The notes below the pieces were generated by a model that saw only the letters and a program-made list of their open reading frames with translations, was not told the DNA's origin and ran no database searches. This document shows positions 1 through 9,565 of a DNA stretch of 64,000 bases, in pieces; within the stretch, counting starts at the first letter, position 1, and the number at the start of each line of letters is the position of its first letter. This DNA is from Alphaproteobacteria bacterium (GTDB taxonomy: Bacteria; Pseudomonadota; Alphaproteobacteria; WRAU01; Hepatincolaceae), in assembly GCA_031256515.1 (NCBI GenBank), contig JAIRQL010000100.1, positions 83,113-147,112 on the forward strand, written 5' to 3'. Made by a program: the position numbers and the translations under genes.

Positions 1-106
1 GGCAACCCTTACAAAAATGCAAACATCCTTGAAAAAAGATAACATACCTTAAACCATCTCCATCTACAATAGAGTTAGGTTCTCTGCCAGCTATTTTTAA
101 ATCCAT
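1..106 (-). CDS. nrdG: Anaerobic ribonucleotide reductase activating protein, 5' part only
   Basis: Reading the minus strand from the ATG at 106 gives a peptide beginning MDLKIAGREPNSIVDG and reaching a CLHFCKGC motif. This is the CX3CX2C cluster of radical-SAM activases, placed where NrdG carries it. The gene runs off the left edge, so only about 35 codons are visible. It starts 6 bases after the nrdD stop, the usual nrdD-nrdG pairing. NrdG uses a [4Fe-4S] cluster and S-adenosylmethionine to install the glycyl radical on NrdD. No clear ribosome binding site precedes the ATG, so translational coupling to nrdD is likely. Identification is firm from motif plus neighbour. Confidence 0.88.
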   Translation of the reverse strand, partial: MDLKIAGREPNSIVDGDGLRYVIFFQGCLHFCKGC

Positions 107-112
107 AACTTA

Positions 113-2062
113 TTAATAGTGAGGTTTTCTTAATTTCTCTTCTTTTAATTTACCTTTAGTAAAATTATTTAGATAGCCTAAATAGCCGGTAACTCTTCTG
201 ATTTTTACAATATCTTCACTATTACAAGCAGGGCAGGACTCTTCAAATACACCATGATTATGGCAAGTTAAACAATGATCGTAAGGAAAATTAAATCCAA
301 TATAACCACTATCAGCTTTTTTAGCTCTAATAATAGCTTCATTTAAAACTGCTAGGTTGTTTTCAGGAGAAGATTGAAATTCGGTATAAGAAATATGTCC
401 ACCTAAACAATATTTATGAAATCTTGCTTCTATTTCTAATTTTTTATAAGCATTAATAGGGAAATCTACCGGAATATGGAAACCATTAGTATAAAATCCT
501 TTACTAATAACCCAATCTATATTACCGAATTTTTTTTCGTCTATAGTTGTAAACTTATGGCTTAATCCTTCAGCTGGAGTAGCAATAATAGAAAAATTCA
601 AACCATATTTTTTAGTAGCTAAATCAGTTTGAGTTTTTAAAGTTTGCAGAATTTTTTCTACTTTACTAATTAGCTCTTCATTCTCACCATGATGTTGCCC
701 AAAAATAACCTTTAAAACCTCTGCAATACCAATAAAGCCAATTGCCATTGTACCGTTTTTAAAAGCCTCTTTAGTTTTATCTTTAGGGTTTAAGTTCTCA
801 CTACCGATATAAAGTTTTTGTCCGAGCATAAAAGGTATATCTTCAACATTCAAATTGATTTGAATATTATATCTTTCTAAAAGCTGTTCTATAACTAGGT
901 TAGCTTCGTCTTTTACTTTATTTAAAAAATTAGTAAAAATTTTGTCTCTAGAACCACCAATCTCAGCAGCTAAAATAGCTAATCTTGGTAAATTAATACT
1001 ACTAAAACTTAGGTTTCCTCTGCCTTCTGTGCCTTCAACTCCATTGATATTTTCTACTACCCGAGTACGGCAACCCATAGTTCCCAACTGCATATGAGAG
1101 AAATTTTTATTAAAAGAACTATCACAAAATAAGAATGTTGGATTTAATCTAGTTGCTGCAATTTCTATAGCTAGTTGTAGTAAGTCGTAATTAGGGGAGT
1201 TTTCTTCAAAATTAATGCCTTCTTTAATTTTAAAGATAACTTGTGGGAAAATTGGAATTTCACCGTTTCCTAAACCAGCTTTGTAAGCTAATAAGAAATT
1301 TTTTGTAATTAATCTACCTTCAGTTGAGGTATCACAACCTAAATTAATAGAGGTAAAAGGAACTTGCGCTCCAGCTCTACTGTGCATGGTATTAAGGTTA
1401 TGAATTAATCCTTCCATTGCTTGAAAAATACTATTATTTAATTTTTCTTCTACTAATTTATTAAAATCTTCTTCAGTATAGGTAGCATTAAATTTAGAAA
1501 GATCTGCTTTAAGGGCTTTAGTGATATTTTCTCTTTCTAAGGATACAAAATCAGCTAAATCAAAATCAAAATTAGCAATACCAACACCGCCGAACTGGTC
1601 GTTCTGCTCTGACTGTAAAACAATTGCAACTAAAGAGGTAGCTGTAGACATTCTTTTAGGAGGGCGAATATAACCATTTCCAGTATTAAATCCTGCTTTT
1701 AATAGTTTTTTCAAAGGAACTTGCAAGCAGTTTACAGTAAAATTATAGTAGTCTAAATCATGGATATGAATATCTCCTTCAATATGAGCTGTAGCGAATT
1801 TTTCACTCAAGATATTTTCAATAGTATAAGCATTTGAAATTGTTGAGCCAAAATTAAGCATTTTACCAGAGGGAGATTTTTTAATATTAGCATTATCAGA
1901 TTTAAAGTCGCTTAAAGAGGCTTTAAGCACATTATAAATATTATTTAAAATATTCCTACTGTTAGATTTTCTTTGCGGTTTTAGATTCTCTAAATTTACT
2001 ATTTTTAATAAAGAGCCTTTAGTATTGTCTTCTCTTGCAGTATCTAATTTTCTTTCAAACAT
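113..2062 (-). CDS. nrdD: Anaerobic (class III) ribonucleoside-triphosphate reductase
   Basis: This is the oxygen-sensitive glycyl-radical enzyme that makes deoxynucleotides from ribonucleoside triphosphates. The 649-residue protein carries MGCRTRV around Cys331 (the likely thiyl-radical cysteine), a C-terminal zinc site CLTCHNHG...CPAC, and the glycyl-radical loop RRVTGYL with Gly626. It is shorter than the E. coli enzyme (712 aa) and its N-terminus does not look like an ATP-cone, so allosteric activity control may be absent; that is inference. It is followed at 6 bases by nrdG, its activase. No strong Shine-Dalgarno precedes the start. The window also holds the class Ib genes nrdEFI, so the cell can make dNTPs with or without oxygen. 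Confidence 0.96.
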   Translation of the reverse strand: MFERKLDTAREDNTKGSLLKIVNLENLKPQRKSNSRNILNNIYNVLKASLSDFKSDNANIKKSPSGKMLNFGSTISNAYTIENILSEKFATAHIEGDIHIHDLDYYNFTVNCLQVPLKKLLKAGFNTGNGYIRPPKRMSTATSLVAIVLQSEQNDQFGGVGIANFDFDLADFVSLERENITKALKADLSKFNATYTEEDFNKLVEEKLNNSIFQAMEGLIHNLNTMHSRAGAQVPFTSINLGCDTSTEGRLITKNFLLAYKAGLGNGEIPIFPQVIFKIKEGINFEENSPNYDLLQLAIEIAATRLNPTFLFCDSSFNKNFSHMQLGTMGCRTRVVENINGVEGTEGRGNLSFSSINLPRLAILAAEIGGSRDKIFTNFLNKVKDEANLVIEQLLERYNIQINLNVEDIPFMLGQKLYIGSENLNPKDKTKEAFKNGTMAIGFIGIAEVLKVIFGQHHGENEELISKVEKILQTLKTQTDLATKKYGLNFSIIATPAEGLSHKFTTIDEKKFGNIDWVISKGFYTNGFHIPVDFPINAYKKLEIEARFHKYCLGGHISYTEFQSSPENNLAVLNEAIIRAKKADSGYIGFNFPYDHCLTCHNHGVFEESCPACNSEDIVKIRRVTGYLGYLNNFTKGKLKEEKLRKPHY

Positions 2063-2104
2063 AGGAATAATATAAGGTTAAGTGAATTTAATTTATGTAC
2101 CTAT

Positions 2105-2132
2105 ATTATATCACTATTCCTATTTTTTGGAA
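2105..2132 (-). promoter_or_regulatory. Putative promoter of nrdD
   Basis: On the minus strand a perfect TATAAT (2105-2110) lies 43 bases before the nrdD start, with a weak -35 TTCCAA (2127-2132) at 16 bp spacing. I see no clear NrdR box or FNR box next to it. Confidence 0.5.
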
Positions 2133-2610
2133 GATGAAATAAAGTTGCTTATTAAATACTATAAAATTTCAATTAATTATCACCAAGATATGTTTTGAAT
2201 AATTTATAATTGATTTTATTAAAAGATATATTACTGGCAAGAGTAAAATTATACCTATCTCAATAACAATTCTCAAACTGCTATTGATAATATCAACTAT
2301 TTTGATATAGTATTGGCAATTTACTAATGTAAACATTCAATACTAAAAACTATTCTTAAACAATAGGGATAATAAAAATATATTTATTAATATACTAAGA
2401 CTTCGGCTATTCTATGCTAACATACGGAATGTATCGCACTTTATTATACATTTTTACTTATTGTTCTTTGTTTATTTATTTTCCTACTCCATGATAAACC
2501 TTCCTTTATTGAGTATTAATTTGGTTTGTATGATAACAATATTATTATGCATCAAATGAATAAATTTGTCAAATAATATTTATAAATATTACAAAAAAGA
2601 GAAGCAAATA

Positions 2611-2712
2611 AGGGAATTAAATTTTTTGTGAGGTATGGAAAATACTTAATAAAGCTATTTTCTGTTTATTTTCTACAACAATATAAGGTAATTTGGGGAA
2701 AATTAATTCCCT
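2611..2712 (-). terminator. Nested inverted repeat just downstream of nth
   Basis: Outer arms AGGGAATTAA (2611-2620) and TTAATTCCCT (2703-2712) pair perfectly over 10 bp and extend by TTTT/AAAA after a bulge. An inner GAAAATA/TATTTTC stem lies between them. It begins 13 bases after the nth stop codon. It could terminate nth or be a relative of the composite palindromes; there is no classic T tract. Confidence 0.35.
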
Positions 2713-2725
2713 AGTTCTATATTTA

Positions 2726-3352
2726 TCAAAAATTTCTTTCACAAATTTTGTTGACTAGGCAAGTAGTACAATCAAATCCCTTAGCTTTACAAGTATAGCG
2801 ACCATGTAATATTAAAAGATGATGGGCAGAGTTTCTATAAGGATTAGGGATTTTTTCTAGCAAATCTTTTTCTACCTGTAAAACATCTTTACCTGCAGAT
2901 AATCCCATTCTCCGAGATACTCTAAAAACATGAGTATCTACCGCCATAGTATCTTGCTTAAAAGCCACATTTAAAATCACATTAGCGGTTTTTCTGCCAA
3001 CACCTGCTAGTTGGATTAAATCTTCAAAGTTGTCAGGGATAATACTATTATGTTTATCTATTAGTTGTTGCGACATTAACATAATATTTTTAGCTTTATT
3101 TTTATAAAGTCCAATAATTTTTATATACTCTATAAGTTTTTCTTCACCTAAGAGTAGCATTTTTTCAGGAGTATCTACGATTTTAAAAAGTGGCTCAGTG
3201 GCAATATTTACCATAACATCTTTTGCCTGAGCCGAAAGGATAACTGCTACGGTTAAAGTATAATTATTAGAAAATTGTAATTCAGTTTCAGGATCTTTTA
3301 TAGTTTCTGTTAAAATTCCAAAAAGATCTTTAATTTGCTTATTATTTAACAT
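2726..3352 (-). CDS. nth: Endonuclease III (base-excision DNA glycosylase/AP lyase)
   Basis: Nth removes oxidised pyrimidines and cuts the abasic site. The 208-residue protein has the helix-hairpin-helix LAGVGRKTANV with catalytic Lys121, the catalytic Asp139 in VDTHVFR, and a C-terminal iron-sulfur loop with cysteines 188, 195, 198 and 204 in the canonical CX6CX2CX5C spacing. Length matches the family (about 211 aa). It stands alone on the minus strand, divergent from sugE, and is followed by the nested hairpin at 2611-2712. All key residues are present, so it should be active. Confidence 0.97.
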   Translation of the reverse strand: MLNNKQIKDLFGILTETIKDPETELQFSNNYTLTVAVILSAQAKDVMVNIATEPLFKIVDTPEKMLLLGEEKLIEYIKIIGLYKNKAKNIMLMSQQLIDKHNSIIPDNFEDLIQLAGVGRKTANVILNVAFKQDTMAVDTHVFRVSRRMGLSAGKDVLQVEKDLLEKIPNPYRNSAHHLLILHGRYTCKAKGFDCTTCLVNKICERNF

Positions 3353-3438
3353 TAAGGTATCCTTTTATTATATTATTATTTTACTCTAAATGATAAGAAA
3401 TTTACATAGGTTTCTTAAGCCAATAAAAGGAGATACTT

Positions 3439-3759
3439 ATGGCATGGATTTATTTATTATTAGCTGGTATGTTTGAAATCGGCTGGCCTTTAGGGCTTAA
3501 ATTTGCTCAAAAAGATAATTTTATTATGATGTTAGGTTTCATTTTAGCAGGAGCTTCTATTATATTTAGTGGTTTCTTTTTGTACTTAGCTCAAAAAGAA
3601 ATTCCTATGGGAACGGCTTATGCTGTTTGGACGGCTATTGGTTCAGCAGGAACCTTTGCTATAGGTATTTTATTTTTTGGAGATGCAACCTCGTTATTAA
3701 GATACCTAGGAGTAATTTTAATAATTTCAGGAGTTATAATCTTAAAGTTAGCTAGTTAA
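3439..3759 (+). CDS. sugE: SMR-family guanidinium exporter (Gdx/SugE type)
   Basis: A 106-residue protein with four predicted membrane helices, the size of small multidrug resistance transporters. The first helix carries the essential glutamate (Glu13) in LLLAGMFEIGWPLGLK; the W-x-x-GLK pattern fits the SugE/Gdx subgroup, which exports guanidinium, rather than EmrE-type drug pumps. TAYAVWTAIG in helix 3 is also typical. An AAGGAG sits well placed before the ATG. The 80-base leader was examined for guanidine riboswitch cores and none was seen. The subgroup call is by family pattern, so substrate is inferred. Confidence 0.9.
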   Translation: MAWIYLLLAGMFEIGWPLGLKFAQKDNFIMMLGFILAGASIIFSGFFLYLAQKEIPMGTAYAVWTAIGSAGTFAIGILFFGDATSLLRYLGVILIISGVIILKLAS

Positions 3760-3763
3760 ATGT

Positions 3764-3799
3764 AAAAAAAGACTAAAGAATTAATTTTCTTTAGTCTTT
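3764..3799. terminator. Bidirectional terminator between sugE and dnaJ
   Basis: A perfect 13-bp stem (3768-3780 with 3787-3799) and 6-base loop TTAATT separate the convergent genes. On the minus strand it runs into T7, a strong intrinsic terminator for dnaJ; on the plus strand the T tract is interrupted. Confidence 0.85.
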
Positions 3800-3804
3800 A
3801 CTGT

Positions 3805-4914
3805 TTACTTTATTTTATATTTTTGATTTTCATCAATATTAAAGATTTCTCTTAAGGTTTCTTTTTGTTTACTGGTAAGTTTATTAGGAGTTTCTACACT
3901 TATATTAACATAAAGATCACCATAGTTATTATAGTTAAAAACTTTCATACCTTTACCCTTGACTCGCAAAGTTTGACCGTTATTAATACCCTCAGGAATA
4001 CTAAGTTCTATTTCTTTACCATCAATAGTATGCATTTTGATTTTATCACCAAGAGTTGCTACAACCATAGGGATAGATATATCCATAAAAAGATCGTCAT
4101 TTTTTCTCATGAAAATATTATGCTTAAATATATTAATAGAAACGAAAAGGTCGCCAGCTAAAGAACCTTGAACTCCTGCTTCACCTTCGCCATTTAGTTT
4201 TATTCTCATGCTATTATCTATACCAGCAGGAATTTTTATAGATAGAGTTTTACTCTTTTTAACTCTACCGTCGCCATGGCATATTTTACAAGGATTTTTA
4301 AGAGTTTTCCCCTCACCACTACATCTAGGACATAGCTGATCTACCGAGAAAAAACCCATTCTTTTTTTAACCTTTCCTTTTCCACTACATTCAGGGCAGG
4401 TAGTATATTCAGGACTTCCATTAGCTCCACTACCAGAACAATCGGCACATTTATAAAGATTAGTAATTGAAATATCTTTTTCAACTCCGCTATAGGCTTC
4501 TTCAAGAGTTATAGAAAGATTATATAAAAGATCTGATCCTCTTCTATTTCTTTGAGTATTAGTAGTTCTTCTACGATTACCATTACCGCCGAAAATTTCC
4601 TCAAAAATATCGTTCATACTACCAAAATCGCCGAAACCAGCTCCGCCAAAAGGATTACCGCCACCGAAGCCACCAAAACCACCATCATAATTACCATGAG
4701 GATTATAACCACCAGCATCATAGTTAGTTCTTTTATTAGGGTCTTTTAATACCTCATAAGCCTCTGATACTTCTTTAAACTTTTGTTCGGCTTCTTTGTT
4801 ATTAGGATTTTTATCAGGATGGTATTTCATTGCCATTTTTCTATAAGCTGATTTAATATCAGCTTCATTAGCATTTTTAGCAACACCTAATATTTCATAG
4901 AAATCTTTACTCAT
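3805..4914 (-). CDS. dnaJ: Chaperone DnaJ (Hsp40)
   Basis: DnaJ delivers unfolded clients to DnaK and stimulates its ATPase. The 369-residue protein is a full type I DnaJ: N-terminal J domain with HPD in YHPDKNP, a Gly/Phe-rich linker (about residues 75-110), four zinc-binding repeats ([32 protein letters not shown]), then the C-terminal substrate domains. It lies downstream of dnaK with 106 bases between them, including a 13-bp hairpin that may reduce read-through and so set the DnaK:DnaJ ratio. Confidence 0.98.
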   Translation of the reverse strand: MSKDFYEILGVAKNANEADIKSAYRKMAMKYHPDKNPNNKEAEQKFKEVSEAYEVLKDPNKRTNYDAGGYNPHGNYDGGFGGFGGGNPFGGAGFGDFGSMNDIFEEIFGGNGNRRRTTNTQRNRRGSDLLYNLSITLEEAYSGVEKDISITNLYKCADCSGSGANGSPEYTTCPECSGKGKVKKRMGFFSVDQLCPRCSGEGKTLKNPCKICHGDGRVKKSKTLSIKIPAGIDNSMRIKLNGEGEAGVQGSLAGDLFVSINIFKHNIFMRKNDDLFMDISIPMVVATLGDKIKMHTIDGKEIELSIPEGINNGQTLRVKGKGMKVFNYNNYGDLYVNISVETPNKLTSKQKETLREIFNIDENQKYKIK

Positions 4915-4963
4915 AGATAATTCTTTGTTTATGTATTTTACTTATATTTTATATTAGCATAAC

Positions 4964-5001
4964 AAAAGAGTAATCAGTATAAATATATTGATTACTCTTT
5001 T
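4964..5001 (-). terminator. Hairpin between dnaK and dnaJ
   Basis: A perfect 13-bp stem (4964-4976 with 4989-5001) has an inner TATA/TATA pairing. On the minus strand it is followed by TTTTGTT. It is probably a partial terminator, allowing separate levels of dnaK and dnaJ. Confidence 0.65.
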
Positions 5002-5020
5002 ATCTTATGTTTAAAGAAAA

Positions 5021-6907
5021 TTATTTTTCTTTAAAATCACCATCAACAACAGTTGGACCTTCTTGTTGTTCTGATTTATTAGTATCAGCTTGTGGTTGAG
5101 CCTGTTGTTGCTGAGCATACAATAACTCACCAATTTTCATAGCTAAGTTAGAAAGATTTTCAGTTTTTGTTTTTAACTCTTCTGTTGTAGCGGTTTCTTT
5201 CACATCTTGAATCTCTTTAATAGCTACTTCAATTTGCGATTTTAAATCAGCAGGAGTTTTATCACCTAAATCTTTCAGGCTTTTTTCAACAGTATCAATC
5301 ATTGTATCAGCAGCATTAACAGCTTCTACATGATCTTTTTTAGTTTTATCGGCTTCAGCATTAGCTTCAGCTTCTTTAATCATTCTTTCTATATCATTAT
5401 CAGAAAGCCCAGAAGAAGATTGAATTTGAATTTGATGTTCTTTACCAGTACCTTTATCTTTAGCAGATACACTTACAATGCCGTTTGCATCAATATCAAA
5501 AGTTACCTCAATTTGTGGAACTCCTCTTGGTGCTGGAGCAATACCTACTAAATCAAATTGTCCTAGTAGTTTATTATCTACAACCATTTGTCTTTCACCT
5601 TGAAATACTCTAATAGTTACCGCACTTTGATTGTTTTCAGCAGTTGAGAATACTTGCGATTTTTTTGTTGGAATAGTAGTATTTCTTTCAATTAATCTTG
5701 TAAATACACCACCTAGAGTTTCTAATCCTAAAGAAAGTGGAGTTACATCTAGTAAAAGAACATCTTTAACATCTCCTCTTAACACACCACCTTGAATAGC
5801 AGCACCAATTGCCACAACTTCGTCTGGGTTTACTCCTTTATGAGGTTCTTTACCAAAGAATTCTTTTACTTTATCAGTAATTTTTGGCATTCTAGTCATA
5901 CCACCTACTAAAATTACCTCAGAAATATCACCAGCTAAAATACCAGCATCCTTAAGAGCTAAACGGCAAGGTTCAATAGTTTTTTCAATTAAGCTATCCA
6001 CAAGAGATTCTAATTTTGCTCTAGTTAATTTAATGTTTAAATGTTTAGCACCACTAGCATCTGCAGTAATAAATGGCAAATTAATTTCAGTTTGCATACT
6101 TGAAGAAAGTTCAATTTTAGCTTTTTCTGCCGCTTCTTTTAATCTTTGTAGAGCTAGTTTATCTTTAGATAGATCTATAGCATTTTCTTTTTTAAATTCT
6201 TCTAGTAAATATTCCATGATTTTTTCATCAAAATTTTCACCACCTAAAGATGTATCACCATTAGTAGATTTAACTTCAAATACTCCATCACCAATTTCTA
6301 AGATAGACACATCAAAGGTTCCACCACCTAAGTCGTATACTACTACAGTACCTGACTTCTTTTTATCTAAACCATAAGCAAGAGCAGCTGCAGTTGGTTC
6401 ATTGATAATTCTTAAAACCTCAAGCCCTGCAATTTTACCAGCATCTTTAGTTGCTTGTCTTTGAGCATCGTTAAAATAAGCTGGGACAGTAATAACAGCT
6501 TTTTCTACTTTTTCACCAAGCCAAGTTTCGGCAGTTTCTTTCATTTTTTGTAAAATGATGGCACTTATTTCTTGCGGTGAGTATTTTTTACCGTCAACTT
6601 CAGTCCAAGCATCACCGCCATTACCTTCTACAATATGGAAAGGGGATAATTTTTTAATTTGTGCTACACTTGGATCGCTAATTTTTTTACCAATTAATCT
6701 TTTAACCCCAAATAAAGTTTTTTCAGGATTAGTTACTGCTTGTCTTTTAGCAGATTGACCTACTAAATTTTCGTTATTTAAAAAAGCCACCATACTTGGG
6801 GTGGTTCTTGCTCCCTCAGAGTTTTCAATAACTTTTGGCTCAGAGCCATCCATTACTGCTACACAAGAGTTTGTTGTTCCTAAATCTATACCAATAATTT
6901 TTGACAT
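5021..6907 (-). CDS. dnaK: Chaperone DnaK (Hsp70)
   Basis: ATP-driven chaperone central to protein folding and the heat-shock response. The 628-residue protein opens with [13 protein letters not shown] (phosphate-1 loop) and has [12 protein letters not shown] (phosphate-2) and [11 protein letters not shown] (adenosine loop), then the peptide-binding domain and helical lid. The tail [12 protein letters not shown] is the conserved acidic Hsp70 end. Length is normal. It sits between grpE (99-base gap with a heat-shock-type promoter) and dnaJ, so the three chaperone genes are clustered on the minus strand. Confidence 0.99.
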   Translation of the reverse strand: MSKIIGIDLGTTNSCVAVMDGSEPKVIENSEGARTTPSMVAFLNNENLVGQSAKRQAVTNPEKTLFGVKRLIGKKISDPSVAQIKKLSPFHIVEGNGGDAWTEVDGKKYSPQEISAIILQKMKETAETWLGEKVEKAVITVPAYFNDAQRQATKDAGKIAGLEVLRIINEPTAAALAYGLDKKKSGTVVVYDLGGGTFDVSILEIGDGVFEVKSTNGDTSLGGENFDEKIMEYLLEEFKKENAIDLSKDKLALQRLKEAAEKAKIELSSSMQTEINLPFITADASGAKHLNIKLTRAKLESLVDSLIEKTIEPCRLALKDAGILAGDISEVILVGGMTRMPKITDKVKEFFGKEPHKGVNPDEVVAIGAAIQGGVLRGDVKDVLLLDVTPLSLGLETLGGVFTRLIERNTTIPTKKSQVFSTAENNQSAVTIRVFQGERQMVVDNKLLGQFDLVGIAPAPRGVPQIEVTFDIDANGIVSVSAKDKGTGKEHQIQIQSSSGLSDNDIERMIKEAEANAEADKTKKDHVEAVNAADTMIDTVEKSLKDLGDKTPADLKSQIEVAIKEIQDVKETATTEELKTKTENLSNLAMKIGELLYAQQQQAQPQADTNKSEQQEGPTVVDGDFKEK

Positions 6908-6975
6908 TTTGTTCTCCGTTAATTCTAATATTTAATCTTGTAATTGTATTTAGTAAAATTTCTTTTCTTACTTAT

Positions 6976-7003
6976 AAATAGTTTTGTAATTTTTTTTGTC
7001 AAG
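6976..7003 (-). promoter_or_regulatory. Candidate heat-shock (RpoH) promoter of dnaK
   Basis: On the minus strand CTTGAC (6998-7003) is followed after 16 bases by CTATTTA (6975-6981). This resembles the alphaproteobacterial RpoH pattern CTTG-N17/18-CYTATNT. It lies 69 bases before the dnaK start and overlaps the end of grpE only slightly upstream. Confidence 0.6.
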
Positions 7004-7006
7004 AGT

Positions 7007-7525
7007 TTAGTTTTTAATTATACCTACTTTTGCTGATCTTAATATACGATCATGAATTTTATAACCTAACTCAATTACCTCAACAATTGTGCCATCTTCT
7101 TTTTCGCTATCAGCTTTTGCATATAAAGTTTCATGGAAATGGGGGTCTAATTTCTCGCCTAAAGGATTAATTTCAACTATTCCAAATTGATTTAAAGCCT
7201 TTTCTAAAAGTTTTTCGGTCATTTTTATACCAGCAAAAAGATTTTTAGTGTTGGTATCTAGATTAGCTTCATCAACTCCAGACAAAGCCTTTTTAAAAAT
7301 ATCTAAAACAGAAACAATCTCTCTTGCAAAATCGGTAATTGCAAATTTAGCAATTTCAACTCTTGCTCTGTCTTCTCTTTTTTTGACATTATCTAGTTCT
7401 GCTAAAACTCTTAGATATTTATCATTAGCCTCACTTAGGGCTTCTTTTAAAGTATCTAATTCGCTTTTTTCAATCTTAACTTCTTCTTTTTCTTCTTTAT
7501 TAATATCTTCATTACTTTGAGTCAT
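7007..7525 (-). CDS. grpE: Nucleotide exchange factor GrpE
   Basis: GrpE releases ADP from DnaK. The 172-residue protein has an acidic, Lys/Glu-rich N-terminus, a long predicted coiled coil (about residues 20-70, AELDNVKKREDRARVE), and the C-terminal beta domain ending in GYKIHDRILRSAKVGI, the GrpE signature. The start codon lies inside the end of the upstream M20 peptidase gene (14-base overlap), implying translational coupling. hrcA, a common neighbour of grpE, is not in the window. Confidence 0.97.
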   Translation of the reverse strand: MTQSNEDINKEEKEEVKIEKSELDTLKEALSEANDKYLRVLAELDNVKKREDRARVEIAKFAITDFAREIVSVLDIFKKALSGVDEANLDTNTKNLFAGIKMTEKLLEKALNQFGIVEINPLGEKLDPHFHETLYAKADSEKEDGTIVEVIELGYKIHDRILRSAKVGIIKN

Positions 7526-8735
7526 TTTGTTTTTCCTTTAGTTCTTTTTCTCTTTGTTCTCTTAGAAGCCTAGTTTTTTCTAGTTGTTCTTCTTTTTGAA
7601 TTTGCATTTGTCTTTGCTTAATAATCTGATTAGCAACATCAATTAATATATTACATTTAGGTTCAACTGAGCTAATGTCAAGATATTCTTGTTCGTGATG
7701 AAAATTTGCTCCTAATGGACCCATGCCATCAACTACTATACAGTTTTCAGCAAGAGAAGCAAAACAGCTATCTGCACCACCAAAACTAGACTCCCAAGAA
7801 ATTTGCCAGTTATGATTATTACCAGCATTTTCTACCATTTTTTTAAGTTCTTTTTGTTTAAAAGTTTGAGGCATGCATGGATAATAAGAAACTTTCTCCA
7901 CTTTCATTTGTAAGTTATCTGGAAGTTTTTCTTGTTGCTGATTGATTTTAGTTTCTAAGTTTTCAAAAAATCTGTTTTCAGCAAAGCGAGCCTGTAATCC
8001 TAAGTGTAAATCTGGTTGGATAGAGTTTATATCTTGCTGTGATGTTGGCAAAACTACAACATTAACTAGTGATCCTGTATTGTTGCTATTAAGCATTTCT
8101 AGAGATCTTACAAACTTAGATACTTCATAAATTGGTGAAAACCCTTCCTTAAAATTATAGATAGTTGCTGGTTTACCAAAAAAAGACATTTTATAAGTTG
8201 CCATGCCAAATCTTTTATCAACACTGGCTTTGCTTACTCTTGTGGCTTCTAAAGTTAAAACATATTTAGAACGACTAGCAGTTTCTTCTATAAAGATTCT
8301 ATTATTTTTTGAGCCTTCTTCTTCGTTAGAATTTAAAAGCAAGGCTACTTTAAGCTGGGATAAATCCATGTGCTTCATGGCATAAAGCCCAAGTAAAGCT
8401 CCGCCTTTATCGTCAATCACACCAGGAGCAAAAGCCTTATTACCAACTATATTAAAAGGTCTTTTTTTAGCTGTACCTACCTCGTAGACAGTATCCATGT
8501 GGGCGAGCATAAGAATATCTAAGTCTTCTTCTATGCTAGCATTAGTAATTAAAAGACAATCACCACTTTCTTGATTATAGTTTTTTCTAATAGCTTGTAA
8601 GCCTAGTGCTTTAGATTTTTTTGTAAAAAAATCTATCATTTTATTAATGCCTGCCACATGTCCGGTTGGACTATCTATGGAGGTTAAATATTTTAAATCT
8701 TCTAAATAGGAAGTTAAATCTAATTCAGTAAACAT
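7512..8735 (-). CDS. M20-family metallopeptidase (carboxypeptidase G2-like)
   Basis: A 407-residue zinc peptidase of the M20 family. Metal and catalytic motifs are in order: AHMDTV (His ligand, catalytic Asp), GVIDDKGG (bridging Asp), NEEEGS (catalytic Glu and ligand), LEATRVS (ligand position) and HHEQEYLD near the end (His ligand). The pattern is closest to glutamate carboxypeptidase/CPG2-type enzymes, which release C-terminal glutamate; actual substrate is unknown. No signal peptide, so cytoplasmic. The last 40 residues are a charged, Gln/Glu/Lys-rich helix beyond the usual fold. Its stop overlaps the grpE start by 14 bases, placing it in the chaperone cluster. Confidence 0.85.
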   Translation of the reverse strand: MFTELDLTSYLEDLKYLTSIDSPTGHVAGINKMIDFFTKKSKALGLQAIRKNYNQESGDCLLITNASIEEDLDILMLAHMDTVYEVGTAKKRPFNIVGNKAFAPGVIDDKGGALLGLYAMKHMDLSQLKVALLLNSNEEEGSKNNRIFIEETASRSKYVLTLEATRVSKASVDKRFGMATYKMSFFGKPATIYNFKEGFSPIYEVSKFVRSLEMLNSNNTGSLVNVVVLPTSQQDINSIQPDLHLGLQARFAENRFFENLETKINQQQEKLPDNLQMKVEKVSYYPCMPQTFKQKELKKMVENAGNNHNWQISWESSFGGADSCFASLAENCIVVDGMGPLGANFHHEQEYLDISSVEPKCNILIDVANQIIKQRQMQIQKEEQLEKTRLLREQREKELKEKQNDSK

Positions 8736-8830
8736 TTTCTATTCTTTTCTTATTTTAGGATTATAATTATGCTTATATCATTCATATTATAGATATATTA
8801 TTAAAAATAGGTAAAGAGGACAAGGATTTA

Positions 8831-9550
8831 ATGAGATTAAATAATAGAGCAAACAATCAGCTACGGAATTTAAGTATAGAAATAAATGTAAATAAGCATG
8901 CTGAGGGTTCTTGTTTAATAGCTTTCGGTGATACTAAAGTTTTGTGTACAGCATCTGTTAGTAATAAAATTCCCTCTTTTTTAAAAGGGACAGGTAGTGG
9001 GTGGATTACTGCCGAATATGGTATGCTACCAAGATCTACCAGTGAAAGAATGGATAGAGAATCGGTTAAGGGAAAGCAAAGTGGTAGAACTCAAGAAATT
9101 CAAAGATTAATTGGTCGCTCATTACGGAGTATTGTAGATTTAGAAAAACTAGGGGAACATCAAATTAAAATAGATTGTGATGTTATCCAAGCCGATGGTG
9201 GTACAAGAGTTGCTTCTATTAGTGGTGGCTTTGTGGCAATGTATTTAGCAATTAATACTTTATTAGAAAGCGGTGAAATAACAGAGAATCCTATTGTTGA
9301 AGAACTAGCTGCGGTTTCTTGTGGGGTGTTAAATGGAGTTTCTTTATTAGATTTAGACTATACTGAAGATTCTGCGGTTGAGGTAGATTCTAACTTTGCC
9401 ATTACCAGTAGTGGTAAAATTATAGAAATGCAAGTTAGTTCAGAAAAAAGTCCTATTGATAGAGAAAAAACCAATGAACTTTTAGATTTAGCCTATAAGG
9501 GAGTTGCTGAGATTATTTTAGAACAAAAAAGAGTTCTTAATTTAAAATAA
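8831..9550 (+). CDS. rph: Ribonuclease PH
   Basis: Phosphorolytic 3'-5' exoribonuclease that trims tRNA 3' ends. The 239-residue protein matches the family length and shows GSGWITAEYGMLPRST (phosphate-binding and RNA contacts), RTQEIQRLIGRSLR and DCDVIQADGGTR, the RNase PH signature. An AAGGA precedes the ATG. It is divergent from the M20 gene and heads a tight three-gene set rph-rdgB-hemW with 15-base and 1-base junctions. Confidence 0.97.
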   Translation: MRLNNRANNQLRNLSIEINVNKHAEGSCLIAFGDTKVLCTASVSNKIPSFLKGTGSGWITAEYGMLPRSTSERMDRESVKGKQSGRTQEIQRLIGRSLRSIVDLEKLGEHQIKIDCDVIQADGGTRVASISGGFVAMYLAINTLLESGEITENPIVEELAAVSCGVLNGVSLLDLDYTEDSAVEVDSNFAITSSGKIIEMQVSSEKSPIDREKTNELLDLAYKGVAEIILEQKRVLNLK

Positions 9551-9565
9551 ATTGGAGATATGTTT

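Larger units (their letters stand above)
2063..2725. other. 663-bp intergenic region between nth and nrdD
   Basis: I found no convincing gene here. Beyond the nrdD promoter it contains a perfect TTGAT-AAT-ATCAA palindrome (2284-2296), one base short of FNR spacing and about 190 bp from the nrdD promoter. It also holds a loose nested stem at roughly 2380-2470 (centre TATG-CTAA-CATA), which resembles the composite palindromes elsewhere in the window, and the hairpin downstream of nth described separately. Confidence 0.4.

Noticed and set aside
2284-2296. FNR box upstream of nrdD (TTGATAATATCAA)
   Set aside because: Spacing between half sites is 3, not 4, and it lies about 190 bp upstream of the predicted nrdD start point.
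3360-3438. Guanidine riboswitch in front of sugE
   Set aside because: The 80-base leader shows only a weak AAGAAA/TTTCTT stem and none of the conserved ACGR loops or ykkC-type cores.
3865-6758. Plus-strand open frames inside dnaJ and dnaK
   Set aside because: They mirror strongly conserved chaperone genes on the other strand and have no ribosome sites or family resemblance.
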